From: Planctomycetota bacterium
GTDB lineage: Bacteria > Planctomycetota > UBA1135 > JACQFD01
Assembly: GCA_016792805.1 (NCBI GenBank)
Contig: JAEUHX010000022.1
Span: forward strand, 62,001-126,000
Direction: 5' to 3'
Length of the DNA stretch: 64,000 bases
Shown here piece after piece: positions 1 to 9,034 of this stretch. A program made the position numbers and the translations under genes. A model generated the notes under the pieces. That model made no database searches, was not told where the DNA came from, and was given only the letters and a program-made list of their open reading frames with translations. Numbering within the stretch: position 1 is the stretch's first letter; every line of letters starts with the position of its first letter.

Positions 1-2520
1 GCGTACGCGCATCGGATTCTCGGGGTGAGCAGGGAATGAGAAGCCCGACAGGCTGATCGAGAAGCTCTGCTTCGCCAGATCAATCACGATCTGTGCCTTC
101 GGCGATGCGCCGGCTGGCGATCTCCAAGTGTGCTTCCCTTTCGCCGACTTCCAGCCGGAGTCTCCTGCGGGGACCGAGATCACGACGGGCGCTGTGGAAT
201 CGCCTGCCCACAGTGTGACGGAGTCCGTGAGCGGGTTGAAGGTGCCGTCAGGCGACGCGGAGTTAAAGATCATAGATCCTGATGCGGTGAGGCGGTCCTT
301 CCCTGCCTTCGGAGAATCGGTAATGGCGCCCTTCTTGAGCACGAGGTCCATCGTGGCGCCGACGGGCGCGGCGATGAGCTCCAGCACCTTGATCTCGAGG
401 TGGAAACCGTCTCCATCCTGATTATAAGTTGCATCCGGGCCGCCCGTCATCGGAAGGTCTTTCGAGTCGGTGGAGCCGACGACGTGAACGCTACCTGTTG
501 CATCAATCACAATACCGTGGGCGTAGTCAGATTCGCTGCCTCCGAGGTAGCCCGAGGAGACGAGAGCCGCGCCGTTCGGGGGGAGCACGGCGAGGAAGCC
601 GTCCTGTTTGCCGCCATAAGTGGAATCGGGGCCGCCGACGACGGGGAATGGAGTTGGCGAATCTTGGGAGGAGAACGTGTTTCCGATGATGTACACATTT
701 CCGGCGAGGTCCGTCGTGACGCCGGTGCCCTTGTCGCAGCCGCTCCCGCCGACGTATCCGGAGAATGCGAAGCTGCTGCCCGAGGCGTCGAGCTTTGACA
801 CGAATGCATCATAGTCGCACCCGTTGAAGGTTAGGTCCGGACCGACGGCGACCGGAAAAGTGGCTTCGCTGGACTTGGTCTCGCCCACGACGACCACTTC
901 ATCGTTTGCATCGACGGCAACGCTCTCGCCCTCGTCTTCCTCCGAGCCGCCGATGTAACTGCACCAATCGAGACCGGATCCGCTCGCGCTCACTCGAGCG
1001 ACGAACGCGTCGTCGCCTCCGTTATGAGTAGAGTCGGCTCCTCCCAAGACTGGGAACGTCGCCTGCGTCGACGCCGTGACGCCCGTGACAACGGGACGGC
1101 TCTGGCTGTCGAGCGCAAGATCATAGATTGCGTCGGTTGCGCTTCCGCCCAAGTAGCCACAATAAATGATCCCGTTTCCGGCCGGTTTCACCTTCGCGAT
1201 GAAGCCGTCGTAGCCGCCATTCGAAGAGAGATCGGGTCCACCGGTGACGGGGAAGCTCGATGCCGACGAATTGGTGTAGCCGCCGACGAAAGCATGTCCC
1301 GCGCCGTCGACGGCGATCGCGGTTCCCGTATCACCGCTCCCGGACCCCGCGAGGTATCCGCAATAATCGAGCGCTGAGCCCGATGAATTAACTTTCGCCA
1401 CAAAAGCGTCGCGGCCGCCGCGATAGGTGAGGCCCGGTCCGGTGAGGAGCGGGAAGCCTTCGCTTCCTGCGCTCTGGGTGAATCCGGTCACATAGGCATT
1501 CCCCGCTGCGTCGACCGCCATGTCGTAGATCACGTCCTCGTCGGAGCCGCCGAGGTAGCCGCACCACAGAAGCTGCTCTCCGGTGGGATCGAGCTTCGCA
1601 ATGTATCCGTCCGAGTCGTCGGCGCTGGCGCCGTTAAAAGTGGTGTCGGGGCCAGCCTTCTCCGGGAAGCTCTTTTCCGAGGACGAGGTCGATCCGGCAA
1701 TGTAAAGATTCCCGGCGGCATCGGTCGCCACGGCGATCGCCGTGTCGTTCGCTGCGCCCCCGAGGAATGTGCCAGCCACAACCACCGCCGGATCGATCAC
1801 AAGGCCGCGGCCGCGGTCGTATTCGCCGACCCGGAATCCAAATTCTCGGTCGCCGTGGAGCTGATAGCTCACAGCGATCGCGTCCGCCGGAGCCTCCTGG
1901 AGAAACGCCACCGGTCGAGGATCGACGAAGCTGCCGCGCCCCGCGCGCGCTTCGAGCGCGCCCTCCGGACTGATCTGTAGAGACTCCGTTCCGTCCACGG
2001 CGATTCGTATCCTTCGCGGATCAGCGCCTGGCGCCACAAGATACTTGGCTTTCAGTTCGTCTCCGCTCAGCGTGTATTCCACATCGATTCCGGGCCACAC
2101 CTGGCGATAGACCGCTCGGCGAAAGCTGCGCGCGCCCGAACGCCATGCGCTCGGCTCTCCGCGAAATGTGCTCACGGTGCCTGGCTGCGGTTCGAGCAGT
2201 TCCACTTCAGGGGTGTCGGCGCCGCCCACGAATTCCAGCTTCACCACATGTCGCGCGGGGCGCCCCGATTCGTCGCGCTCTTGGAGCAGGAGCGTGAGCC
2301 CGGCGCGGGTGAACATGACCGATGTGGATCGGCCGCTCAAATGTGCAATGACCCGCCCGTCGAGCTGCCCCGAGTTCTCAACGATTCGCAGAGGGACTCG
2401 TGGGGTTCGCCGGCTCGAAGCCGGTACGGCAGGGGTCTGCGGCGCCGAGCCCGGCTTGGCGCCTTCGGAGACCGCAAGGGAGGAGAATGTAAAGAAGCAG
2501 AGCAGATGAGAGATCCACAT
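1..2520 (-). CDS. Secreted SBBP-repeat beta-propeller protein (3' end beyond window)
   Basis: An open frame runs without a stop from an ATG at 2520 to the left edge (840 codons seen), so the C-terminus is missing. The first about 20 residues are hydrophobic (WISHLLCFFTFSSLAVS) and look like a signal peptide. Residues about 40-245 resemble the N-terminal domain that precedes SBBP repeats (it starts with an ENSGQ motif). From about residue 250 to 700 there are seven tandem repeats of roughly 60 residues, each beginning like CGYLGGS.D and containing D..G...V.G.T.S and FP...GPD; these are SBBP propeller blades. An extracellular or cell-surface structural or binding role is inferred; no catalytic motif is visible. 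It is divergent from the next gene. Confidence 0.85.
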   Translation of the reverse strand, partial: MWISHLLCFFTFSSLAVSEGAKPGSAPQTPAVPASSRRTPRVPLRIVENSGQLDGRVIAHLSGRSTSVMFTRAGLTLLLQERDESGRPARHVVKLEFVGGADTPEVELLEPQPGTVSTFRGEPSAWRSGARSFRRAVYRQVWPGIDVEYTLSGDELKAKYLVAPGADPRRIRIAVDGTESLQISPEGALEARAGRGSFVDPRPVAFLQEAPADAIAVSYQLHGDREFGFRVGEYDRGRGLVIDPAVVVAGTFLGGAANDTAIAVATDAAGNLYIAGSTSSSEKSFPEKAGPDTTFNGASADDSDGYIAKLDPTGEQLLWCGYLGGSDEDVIYDMAVDAAGNAYVTGFTQSAGSEGFPLLTGPGLTYRGGRDAFVAKVNSSGSALDYCGYLAGSGSGDTGTAIAVDGAGHAFVGGYTNSSASSFPVTGGPDLSSNGGYDGFIAKVKPAGNGIIYCGYLGGSATDAIYDLALDSQSRPVVTGVTASTQATFPVLGGADSTHNGGDDAFVARVSASGSGLDWCSYIGGSEEDEGESVAVDANDEVVVVGETKSSEATFPVAVGPDLTFNGCDYDAFVSKLDASGSSFAFSGYVGGSGCDKGTGVTTDLAGNVYIIGNTFSSQDSPTPFPVVGGPDSTYGGKQDGFLAVLPPNGAALVSSGYLGGSESDYAHGIVIDATGSVHVVGSTDSKDLPMTGGPDATYNQDGDGFHLEIKVLELIAAPVGATMDLVLKKGAITDSPKAGKDRLTASGSMIFNSASPDGTFNPLTDSVTLWAGDSTAPVVISVPAGDSGWKSAKGKHTWRSPAGASPKAQIVIDLAKQSFSISLSGFSFPAHPENPMRVR

Positions 2521-2642
2521 GGCAGTGTTTAAAAAGGGGCGCGCGCGAAGCGGCGCGCCGTCGGATTGCCGTGCGCGCGCGGCGGCGTTTCGAGGAATCT
2601 CGTTGGAGGGGCGCGGCGCTGCCGCGGTAGCTTTCCTTATCT

Positions 2643-3536
2643 ATGACAGCACCGCTCCTTCGCCGCCGCGAGCTTCTCACCGCGGCCTCTGCCGCCGGGC
2701 TTGCCCTCGTCGCGCGCCGTACGGGCGCCCAAGCCTCGGACGCAAGCGCGCCCCCTCTCGCAGGATGCAAGACGAAGTTCGCCGCCAACGTGGAAATGTG
2801 GTGGGGCGGCGTTCCATTCCTCGACAAGATCCGCAAGGCGAAGGAGCTCGGGTTTCCCGCCGTCGAGTTTTGGCCTCACCAAGGAAAGCCGATCGACGAG
2901 CTGTCGGCGCTCTCCCGAGATCTTCAGATCGAGATCGCACAATTCACGGCGTGGGGATTTGTGCCCGGCATGAATGAAATTAAAAATCACGACGCCTTCG
3001 AAGCGGCGATCCGCGAGAGCTGCGCCGTCGCGAGGAAGCTCCGGTGTCGGAAGATGACCGTCGTGGCCGGAAACGACGTGGCGGGGCTCTCGCGCGAAGA
3101 GATGCACAGGAATGTGATCGCTGCGCTGAAGCGCGTGAAGCCGATCGCCGAGGCAGAAGGAGTGATGCTGATCCTCGAGCCGATGAACATCCGCGTCGAC
3201 CACAAGGGCCACTGCCTCTACGGGAGCACGGACGCCGTCCGCATCTGTCGAGAGGTCGGTTCACCGATGGTGAAGATTAATTGGGATCTGTATCACATGC
3301 AGATCAGCGAAGGCGATTTGTGTGGTCACCTGCGGGAGGGTTTCGACCAGCTCGGCTATGCGCAACTCGCGGACCATCCGGGGCGCCACGAGCCCGGAAC
3401 GGGGGAGATTTGCTACAGCCGCGTTCTGCGGCAGCTCGCGGAGCTCGGCTATCGCGATTTCGTCGGAGTCGAATGCTCGCCGAGCGAAACGGAGCGCAAG
3501 GCGGCTACCCGGCTCGCCGCGGCTGACGTCTGGTAG
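2643..3536 (+). CDS. Tat-exported hydroxypyruvate isomerase-like TIM-barrel protein
   Basis: This 297-residue protein belongs to the Hyi/AP-endonuclease-2 TIM-barrel superfamily of sugar isomerases. The N-terminus has a twin-arginine signal (RRRELL at residues 7-12 followed by a hydrophobic stretch), so it should be folded in the cytoplasm and exported, as is common for planctomycete members. The barrel starts with FAANVEMWW. Likely divalent metal ligands are Glu179 (LILEPMN), Asp215 (KINWDLYHMQ), Gln241 (AQLADHPGRHEPG) and Glu277 (GVECSPS), spaced as in hydroxypyruvate isomerase. The start is the ATG that begins the Tat signal. The true substrate in this lineage is unknown; an isomerase or epimerase of a small sugar or keto-acid is inferred. 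Confidence 0.85.
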   Translation: MTAPLLRRRELLTAASAAGLALVARRTGAQASDASAPPLAGCKTKFAANVEMWWGGVPFLDKIRKAKELGFPAVEFWPHQGKPIDELSALSRDLQIEIAQFTAWGFVPGMNEIKNHDAFEAAIRESCAVARKLRCRKMTVVAGNDVAGLSREEMHRNVIAALKRVKPIAEAEGVMLILEPMNIRVDHKGHCLYGSTDAVRICREVGSPMVKINWDLYHMQISEGDLCGHLREGFDQLGYAQLADHPGRHEPGTGEICYSRVLRQLAELGYRDFVGVECSPSETERKAATRLAAADVW

Positions 3537-3618
3537 GGGGTGCGTTCAGGGTCCCGCCGGGTTTCTTCCGACAACTGGCGAGGAACCGCGGACTAGATCG
3601 CCGGTTCCCAACCTCCAG

Positions 3619-5082
3619 TTGCGAAGACCTCTCCGAACTGACGCTCGTCGACACGGGCGGGCCGCCCCCCTGGGGTTGCTCGCCCTGATACTGCTTGGGC
3701 TGGCCGCTCTTGCGGGGTGGTGGCTGCTCGGGCGCCGTGAAAACGATGGCGTGCCCCGATTCCCCGGGGCGCACTTGATCCTGATCTCCGTCGACACGCT
3801 GCGGCGCGACGCGGTCGGGATCTACTCCGGGCGCCCCCTGGCAAGTCCGGCAATCGACAGGCTGGCGCGGGAGGGAATTGTGTTCGCCGACGCCGTGGCG
3901 GCGAGCAACAACACCGGCCCGTCGCATGCTTCGATGCTCACGGGTGTGTCTGCCGCGGTGCATGGCGTGCTCAACGCCAAGTCGACGCCGCCGCGGCTGA
4001 TTCCATCGTCGCTGCCGACGATGGCGGAGCGGCTGCGAGAGGCGGGATACGCCACGGTCGGACGAGCGGACGCTGGATATGTGACTCCTGTCTTCGGGTT
4101 CCAGCGCGGCTTCGACGACTTCAAGTCGGAGTACACCGGGCTCTTCCGCAAGCTGCCGGAAACGCTCGCCTTCTTCGAGAAGCATGCCGCCTCGAAGCCG
4201 GTCTTCGCGTTCCTTCACACATACGAAGTGCATTCTCCTTACTTATCGATGCCGCAGCGCGCGGCGGCGGCGATGAATGGCTTCGAGGATACGGAAGTGG
4301 CTCGGCGCGTGCATTCGCTCGTCGAGGACCACGTCGCCGACCGGCTCTCGGAGGGACAGTTCCGGCTCTTCGACAACTGGAAGGCGAAGTTCACTTCTCG
4401 CGATTTCGAGGCACTCAAAGTTCTCTACGCAGAATGCGTGAAGACGGCGGATTCGCGCATCGGCGCATTCGTGGAGGATCTGCGTCGGCGCGGCATCCTC
4501 GATCAGTGCGTTCTCGTCGTGACTTCCGACCACGGTGAAGAGTTTGGCGAGCACGGCTCGGTACAGCACGAGGAGTGCTGGGAGGAGCTGCTGCGGGTGC
4601 CGCTGATTGTGCGCTTGCCGCGCGGCGTCCTCGCAGGCAAGCGCGTTCGGGCGCCGATCTCCGGCGTCGATCTCATGCCGACGCTGCTCGATCTCCTCGG
4701 CATGCCGGTTCCGACGGGCATCGAAGGGCGTTCCGCGGTGCCTGCGATTCTTCGCGAAACGGTGCTCGACCCGGTCACTTATGCGCACCACACGAGCCAG
4801 GACATGATGATCGGGACCGTGGCCCGTACACCGCAATGGAAAGTATACGATTTTGATAATCGACCGCAGTGGGCCCGCGCCTTCCATCTGGCGAAGGATC
4901 CGGCCGAGCGGGAGAATCTTTCGAAGTCACCTCCGCCGGAGGCTCAAGAATTGTTGCAAACGCTGAAGGCGCGCCGCGATGTGTGGCGCGCGATGGGGGC
5001 GCTGCACGATTCGGGCCGCTCCACGGGCGTGATGGATCAGGAGCTGCTCGACCAGCTCGACTCGCTCGGCTACACGCGATAG
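3619..5082 (+). CDS. Membrane-anchored sulfatase-superfamily hydrolase lacking the formylglycine Cys
   Basis: The protein has an N-terminal membrane segment (GLLALILLGLAALAGWWLL) followed by an alkaline phosphatase/sulfatase fold. HLILISVDTLRRD carries the first metal-binding Asp (Asp59 from this start), and VTSDHGEEFGEHG the second metal site (Asp304, His305). In place of the sulfatase signature C/S-x-P-x-R the sequence has T-G-P-S-H (Thr99-His103), so formylglycine cannot form; Thr could act as nucleophile as in phosphoglycerol-transferase-like relatives. The open frame extends back to a GTG at 3322, deep inside the previous gene, and no ATG is available after that gene ends. I chose TTG 3619; TTG 3676 is equally possible. 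Substrate unknown: phosphate or sulfate ester. Confidence 0.75.
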   Translation: MRRPLRTDARRHGRAAPLGLLALILLGLAALAGWWLLGRRENDGVPRFPGAHLILISVDTLRRDAVGIYSGRPLASPAIDRLAREGIVFADAVAASNNTGPSHASMLTGVSAAVHGVLNAKSTPPRLIPSSLPTMAERLREAGYATVGRADAGYVTPVFGFQRGFDDFKSEYTGLFRKLPETLAFFEKHAASKPVFAFLHTYEVHSPYLSMPQRAAAAMNGFEDTEVARRVHSLVEDHVADRLSEGQFRLFDNWKAKFTSRDFEALKVLYAECVKTADSRIGAFVEDLRRRGILDQCVLVVTSDHGEEFGEHGSVQHEECWEELLRVPLIVRLPRGVLAGKRVRAPISGVDLMPTLLDLLGMPVPTGIEGRSAVPAILRETVLDPVTYAHHTSQDMMIGTVARTPQWKVYDFDNRPQWARAFHLAKDPAERENLSKSPPPEAQELLQTLKARRDVWRAMGALHDSGRSTGVMDQELLDQLDSLGYTR

Positions 5083-5091
5083 CTCAAGACT

Positions 5092-5745
5092 CTAGCCGCC
5101 CGTCCCCATGGAGCTGATGAATGCGTCGGCTTCTGTGATCGAGCGCTTCATCTCGTCGAGAAGGCGCCCCACGTCGCCCTCGATCTGCAGCACGGTGTCC
5201 TGAAGAGATGCGATTGCCTGCGCGTTCAGGTTGTGCTTGAGGAAGAGCACCTGATCGTTGAACTTCGCAATCACTGGGGGCATCCGTGACTCGGCCGTCT
5301 TCATAGCGCCGATCAGCCTGTCGTAGCGCTGCTGCGTATCCGCGAGAAGCTTCTCACTTTTCGATCGCAGCTCAGGGCTCGTGTATTGTGAATTCTCCTG
5401 CTTCCACTCAGCGAACATATCTTTTGCAACTTTTTCGATCGACGCAATGCGCCCACTGACGCCCTCGGCCGACGACTTGCATCGGTCGAGTTCCTTCTTG
5501 AGGCTGTCGTACGTTTCCTCGAGCTTGCCGCCCTGAAATCCCGTGAGCGCCTTGAACGCCTCGAACGTCGTCTGGAACTGCTTCTGCGCGCCCTGCTGCT
5601 CCTCACGACCTTCCTTCACGCGGTCGACGAGGATGTCGCGCTTGGCGTATCCGAACTTCTCCATCGTCGCGTAGTAGACGCTGGAGCAGGAGGCGAGGCC
5701 GGCGAGGGCGAGGAGAGCGGGAGCGGATCGCACAGTGGGGCGCAT
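5092..5745 (-). CDS. DUF2959 family lipoprotein
   Basis: A 217-residue protein starting MRPTVRSAPALLALAGLASC, with a lipobox (LASC) for lipidation and signal peptidase II cleavage. The mature part is almost entirely helical and charged, with heptad-like patterns (for example KLEETYDSLKKELDRCKSSA) typical of coiled coils, and matches the DUF2959 family in length and in the YGYAKRDILVDRVKEGREEQQ-type opening. The frame extends upstream to 5862 but the lipobox fixes the start at 5745. It is convergent with the upstream sulfatase-like gene, with only 9 bases between stops. Function of the family is not known; an envelope-associated role is inferred. Confidence 0.8.
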   Translation of the reverse strand: MRPTVRSAPALLALAGLASCSSVYYATMEKFGYAKRDILVDRVKEGREEQQGAQKQFQTTFEAFKALTGFQGGKLEETYDSLKKELDRCKSSAEGVSGRIASIEKVAKDMFAEWKQENSQYTSPELRSKSEKLLADTQQRYDRLIGAMKTAESRMPPVIAKFNDQVLFLKHNLNAQAIASLQDTVLQIEGDVGRLLDEMKRSITEADAFISSMGTGG

Positions 5746-5853
5746 CGACGGATTCTGCCGCAGGCAGCGGCCCCTGGCGAGAAGCCGCGGGGGTCGGTTA
5801 GCGTCGCCCGCTGACGGCCCCCGGCAATCGCTCGAGCACCTCGCTCCCACACC

Positions 5854-7446
5854 ATGCTGCACCGCACGCTCCTCACCGCCGCGCTTCTCAGCGCCGGCTC
5901 CTTCGCCCAGTCAACGCTCATTCCCGTCACGGCGCGCCGCACGCACGTCTTCGACGCCACACGCAGCCTCCTCTACATCACGACCTCATCCGGAAAGGTC
6001 GAACGTTACAACGTGGCGTCGCAGACGCTGCTCTCGCCGATCAATGTAAGCGCGACTGGCCTCGGCGGCTGCGATCTGACGCCTGACGCGAAATATCTGT
6101 ACGTTTGCGACACGGCGCCGACTGCGACCCAAGGCTTCATTCGAAAAGTGGATCTTGATACCGGCAGCGTCACGACGCTCAGCTATAACCTCGAGTTCTT
6201 CGAGAGCGGCGCCTACGACTTGTCGATCGCCGGCAACGGCCGCGCCTTCTTCACCACGGATTTTGCGGGATCCGGGTGGACGCCGCTTCGGGAGATTCTC
6301 TTGGCGACCGACACGATACAGAAACGCCTCGACGCTCCCGGGTCGAGCGGATTCGGGCAGGTGCGGCAGCGTACGCAGATCGCGCGCAGCGCCGATCGGA
6401 GCCTGCTGTTCTTCACCGAATCGAATATCTCGAGTGGGCCCGCTTTCACGTACTCATCGGTAACCAATACATTTCCAGCGCAGAAGAATTTCCAAACATT
6501 CTGGGACTCCGCGCTCTCGGCGGTGAGCCGAAATGGCGCGCGAATCGCAGCGGAGTTCGGAGGCGGTGCCACAATTCTGAGCCCCGTGCTGAATACGCTG
6601 ACGACGCTGAATGGGCTCACGGGCGGCCTCGCTTTCGATCCCGCGCAGGATCGCTTCTTGGCCGTCGACCCCAATACAGATCAGCTGCGCATTTTTGATT
6701 CGACGACGTTTCAATTCTTACAGCAGGTGCCCGTCGGCGAGAACGTAGGCGCGTCCTCCGCGCAGGGAGCTGGCGAAGCTTCCATGAGTGCGGATGGGGC
6801 GTTCTTCTTCCTCTCGACCGCTGCCGGAGTCCGCATGATCGCGGCCGGCCAGCCGGGGCCGCTCGTCTCGAGCGTGACGCCCACGGTGTTCCCGCACAAC
6901 GTGCCGACGCCGCTCTTGGTGAAAGGCAACTTTTTCAACACGGGGACCGGGCTCCAGGTGAAGCTCGGAGGCGTGGAGGCGACCGGCGTCGTTGTGGTCG
7001 ATGGCCAGACGATTCAGTGCACTTCGCCCGTGCTCCCTGCCGGGTTCACGAACCTTTCAGTGACCAATTCAATCGGCGCGGGAGGCGCTCCGTCCCCGCT
7101 CACCCTCACGCCGGCGATGTCGGTGGCCGGCTCGACCAAGATCGGCGAGTCGTCGAACTTCACACTTTTTGTAAAGCCGGGAGAAGAGGTCCTGATGCTC
7201 TTTGGGCTCGGTCCGACACCTCCGGTCGCCGTGCCGCCCTTCGACGGCGAACTCGGCCTCAAGATGATGCGATCGCTCTTCCATCTCCCCGTGTGGCCGC
7301 TGCCGAGCTTCCAATTCAGCTTCACTCTTCCGAGCGACCCGTGGCTCGTCGGCCAGGAGTTCCGGATGCAAGCGCTCGCGGGAGACGACCTTGCGAACGG
7401 GCTCGGCTCCTTCTCGAACTGGGCTGGATATGTGATCACACAGTAA
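5854..7446 (+). CDS. Secreted YVTN-like beta-propeller protein with IPT/TIG domain
   Basis: The 530-residue product starts with a signal peptide (LHRTLLTAALLSAGSFAQ). Residues about 20-330 have the repeating layout of a YVTN/WD-like propeller (LYITTSSGKVERYNV, KYLYVCDT, FLAVDPNTDQLRIFDS). An IPT/TIG immunoglobulin-like domain follows (VSSVTPTVFPHNVPTPLLVKG, residues about 330-410). The last 110 residues are a beta-rich module with a PSDPWLVGQEFRMQALA segment that resembles the C-terminal modules of other secreted proteins in this window. Extracellular, probably surface or matrix associated; no enzyme motif seen. Confidence 0.75.
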   Translation: MLHRTLLTAALLSAGSFAQSTLIPVTARRTHVFDATRSLLYITTSSGKVERYNVASQTLLSPINVSATGLGGCDLTPDAKYLYVCDTAPTATQGFIRKVDLDTGSVTTLSYNLEFFESGAYDLSIAGNGRAFFTTDFAGSGWTPLREILLATDTIQKRLDAPGSSGFGQVRQRTQIARSADRSLLFFTESNISSGPAFTYSSVTNTFPAQKNFQTFWDSALSAVSRNGARIAAEFGGGATILSPVLNTLTTLNGLTGGLAFDPAQDRFLAVDPNTDQLRIFDSTTFQFLQQVPVGENVGASSAQGAGEASMSADGAFFFLSTAAGVRMIAAGQPGPLVSSVTPTVFPHNVPTPLLVKGNFFNTGTGLQVKLGGVEATGVVVVDGQTIQCTSPVLPAGFTNLSVTNSIGAGGAPSPLTLTPAMSVAGSTKIGESSNFTLFVKPGEEVLMLFGLGPTPPVAVPPFDGELGLKMMRSLFHLPVWPLPSFQFSFTLPSDPWLVGQEFRMQALAGDDLANGLGSFSNWAGYVITQ

Positions 7447-7470
7447 GCCCCGGCGACTTTGTTGGTGCTG

Positions 7471-8268
7471 CTAGATCTCGCTCGTTAACACGAACGAGAA
7501 GTCCACACTTTCCATGCCGACGGCCAGCGCAGTGGCCGTGGCCGTCGGCTGGAATCCGAGGCGCGTGAGCTCCGCCGCAAGCGGGGCCCGCAGCGGAGCG
7601 CAGAGCATGTGCACCGAGCCGGAGCTCGGCTCCGCTCGACCGTCGCTCGCGCACGGTCCGAATTGTGCATGCAACAGCGGCATCGGCGCGCCGGTGCTCC
7701 GGAGAACGATGTCTTTGATGCCGTGGAGCGAAAGCCAGGAGAGCGGGCCGACGACGCTCCGAATTACAGGCGCGGCGCGACGCGCCTCGTCGGCATCCAA
7801 CGAGAAGATCGCGAGCTTCGCAACAATTCGGGGTCCGCGCGGCATGCGCTCATAGATTGCAGCAAGGCGATTGCTGCCATCGGCGCTATCCATCGAGACA
7901 CCATACAGAGCATCGAGGCGGCTCTCGGGATCGCGCGCGAACGCCGCCAGGAGCGGCCGGAAGATAGAGGACGCCGCGCGCCGGCTTGGCGCCGCCTTGA
8001 GATCACATAAATGCGTGCATCGAAGGGGCGTCGCCCCCGGCAGCACGCGATCCACCGCGGCGAGCACACCCTCGACAGCCTCGCCCTCCATGGCGACGTA
8101 GTACCGAACGCGTCCCATGCGTCGGAAGAAGGCAAAGTAATCGGCACCGTGGTCGATCTCGAATCGGTCGGAGCCGAGCGGATAAGTGATTCCATGCTCA
8201 AGCGCGGCGATCTGCGGTCCGAACGCGGCAAGCTCCTCCTCACGCAGCCGGCGGATGGCGAGCGTCAT
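7471..8268 (-). CDS. GNAT-like acyltransferase, last gene of BtaA-like operon
   Basis: A 265-residue protein whose N-terminus (LAIRRLREEELAAFG) and core (VEGVLAAVDRVL, then HLCDLKAAPSRRAASS) follow the beta-strand order and the DLKV.P..R pattern of GNAT acyltransferases, although the acetyl-CoA pyrophosphate loop is degenerate. It lies 18 bases after the diiron protein gene and 765 bases after the BtaA-like gene, on the same strand, so it is almost certainly co-transcribed. By position it may acylate the amino group introduced by the BtaA-like enzyme; this is inference. The GNAT assignment itself is moderate. Confidence 0.6.
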   Translation of the reverse strand: MTLAIRRLREEELAAFGPQIAALEHGITYPLGSDRFEIDHGADYFAFFRRMGRVRYYVAMEGEAVEGVLAAVDRVLPGATPLRCTHLCDLKAAPSRRAASSIFRPLLAAFARDPESRLDALYGVSMDSADGSNRLAAIYERMPRGPRIVAKLAIFSLDADEARRAAPVIRSVVGPLSWLSLHGIKDIVLRSTGAPMPLLHAQFGPCASDGRAEPSSGSVHMLCAPLRAPLAAELTRLGFQPTATATALAVGMESVDFSFVLTSEI

Positions 8269-8286
8269 GAACGAATCGCCGAGGCG

Positions 8287-9009
8287 TTAGCGGACGCGCG
8301 TGTGAAGGCCCTCGCGTCCGTGTCCGCCGCAGAGAACGCGCCGACCGCGGGAGCGATAGAGGTCTTCATACAGCCGATTGAAAATGTAAGCTCCCAGGCG
8401 GAATCCCTGCTCGATGTAGTACTTATCTTCAGCGCTGTGCTCCCAGAGCGGTCGGAGCACCGTAAAGAAGTCCTCGGAATGCCGCACATCCAGCTGCTCA
8501 TGGAGCTTGTAGTGGATCAGGCGCTCCTCCGAGAGGAATCCGCGCTGCACGATCCCTCGGCCGATCCAGCGCGAGATATCGACGAACATCCGCTCGATCA
8601 TTCCGAGCGCGCCGATGCCGATCACATATTCATCGAGGACGCAGGCGCCGACCAGCGTCGTATTGAAGGCGCGGACCTCCGGCCAGAGGCTTCGCATATG
8701 GACATCTTCAATCGTTACACCTCCGAGCCGATTCAGCAGCTCAAGGAACGTCTCGCCATGCATGACCGAAACGTTGCCTTCGCCATGCTCTTCCCACACA
8801 TTGCGCAGCACCTCGACGCGCTCGCGCGGGTGGGGAATCTTGGCCGCGGCGGCCGCCATCGGGCGGCTGAAGAAGATCACCGCGAAATAGAACTGGATCT
8901 GTGTCTCTAGAAAATCCTCGCGCGAGAGCGAGCCGTCATTCAGCGCGGCAAAGTAAGGATTTTCCCGGTAGCCCGACTCCTGGAGGATTCGAGCGATCAG
9001 CGTGTCCAT
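8287..9009 (-). CDS. Haem-oxygenase-like diiron protein (TENA/PqqC/CADD-like, iron-containing redox enzyme)
   Basis: This all-helical 240-residue protein has the ligand pattern of haem-oxygenase-like diiron oxidases: EEHGEGN....MHGETF in helix 2 (Glu and His), a Glu in GALGMIERMF, and H-E-Q-L-D-V-R-H (H-x3-D-x2-H) in the late helix. Family members include CADD, UndA, SznF and PqqC-like enzymes, which oxidise lipids, amino acids or their own residues with O2. The start is ATG 9009 (MDTLIARILQESGY); upstream codons to 9159 overlap the previous gene and are not protein-like. It sits 25 bases after the BtaA-like gene and 18 before the GNAT gene, so an oxidative step on the product of the BtaA-like enzyme is inferred. 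Confidence 0.75.
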   Translation of the reverse strand: MDTLIARILQESGYRENPYFAALNDGSLSREDFLETQIQFYFAVIFFSRPMAAAAAKIPHPRERVEVLRNVWEEHGEGNVSVMHGETFLELLNRLGGVTIEDVHMRSLWPEVRAFNTTLVGACVLDEYVIGIGALGMIERMFVDISRWIGRGIVQRGFLSEERLIHYKLHEQLDVRHSEDFFTVLRPLWEHSAEDKYYIEQGFRLGAYIFNRLYEDLYRSRGRRVLCGGHGREGLHTRVR

Positions 9010-9034
9010 GGGGTTCGATTCGGCCGTCGACGCG

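Noticed and set aside
2521..2642. GC-rich repeats GCGCGCGC near 2550-2580 as a possible terminator or Z-DNA
   Set aside because: No clean hairpin with T-tract; it lies between divergent starts, where a terminator is not expected.
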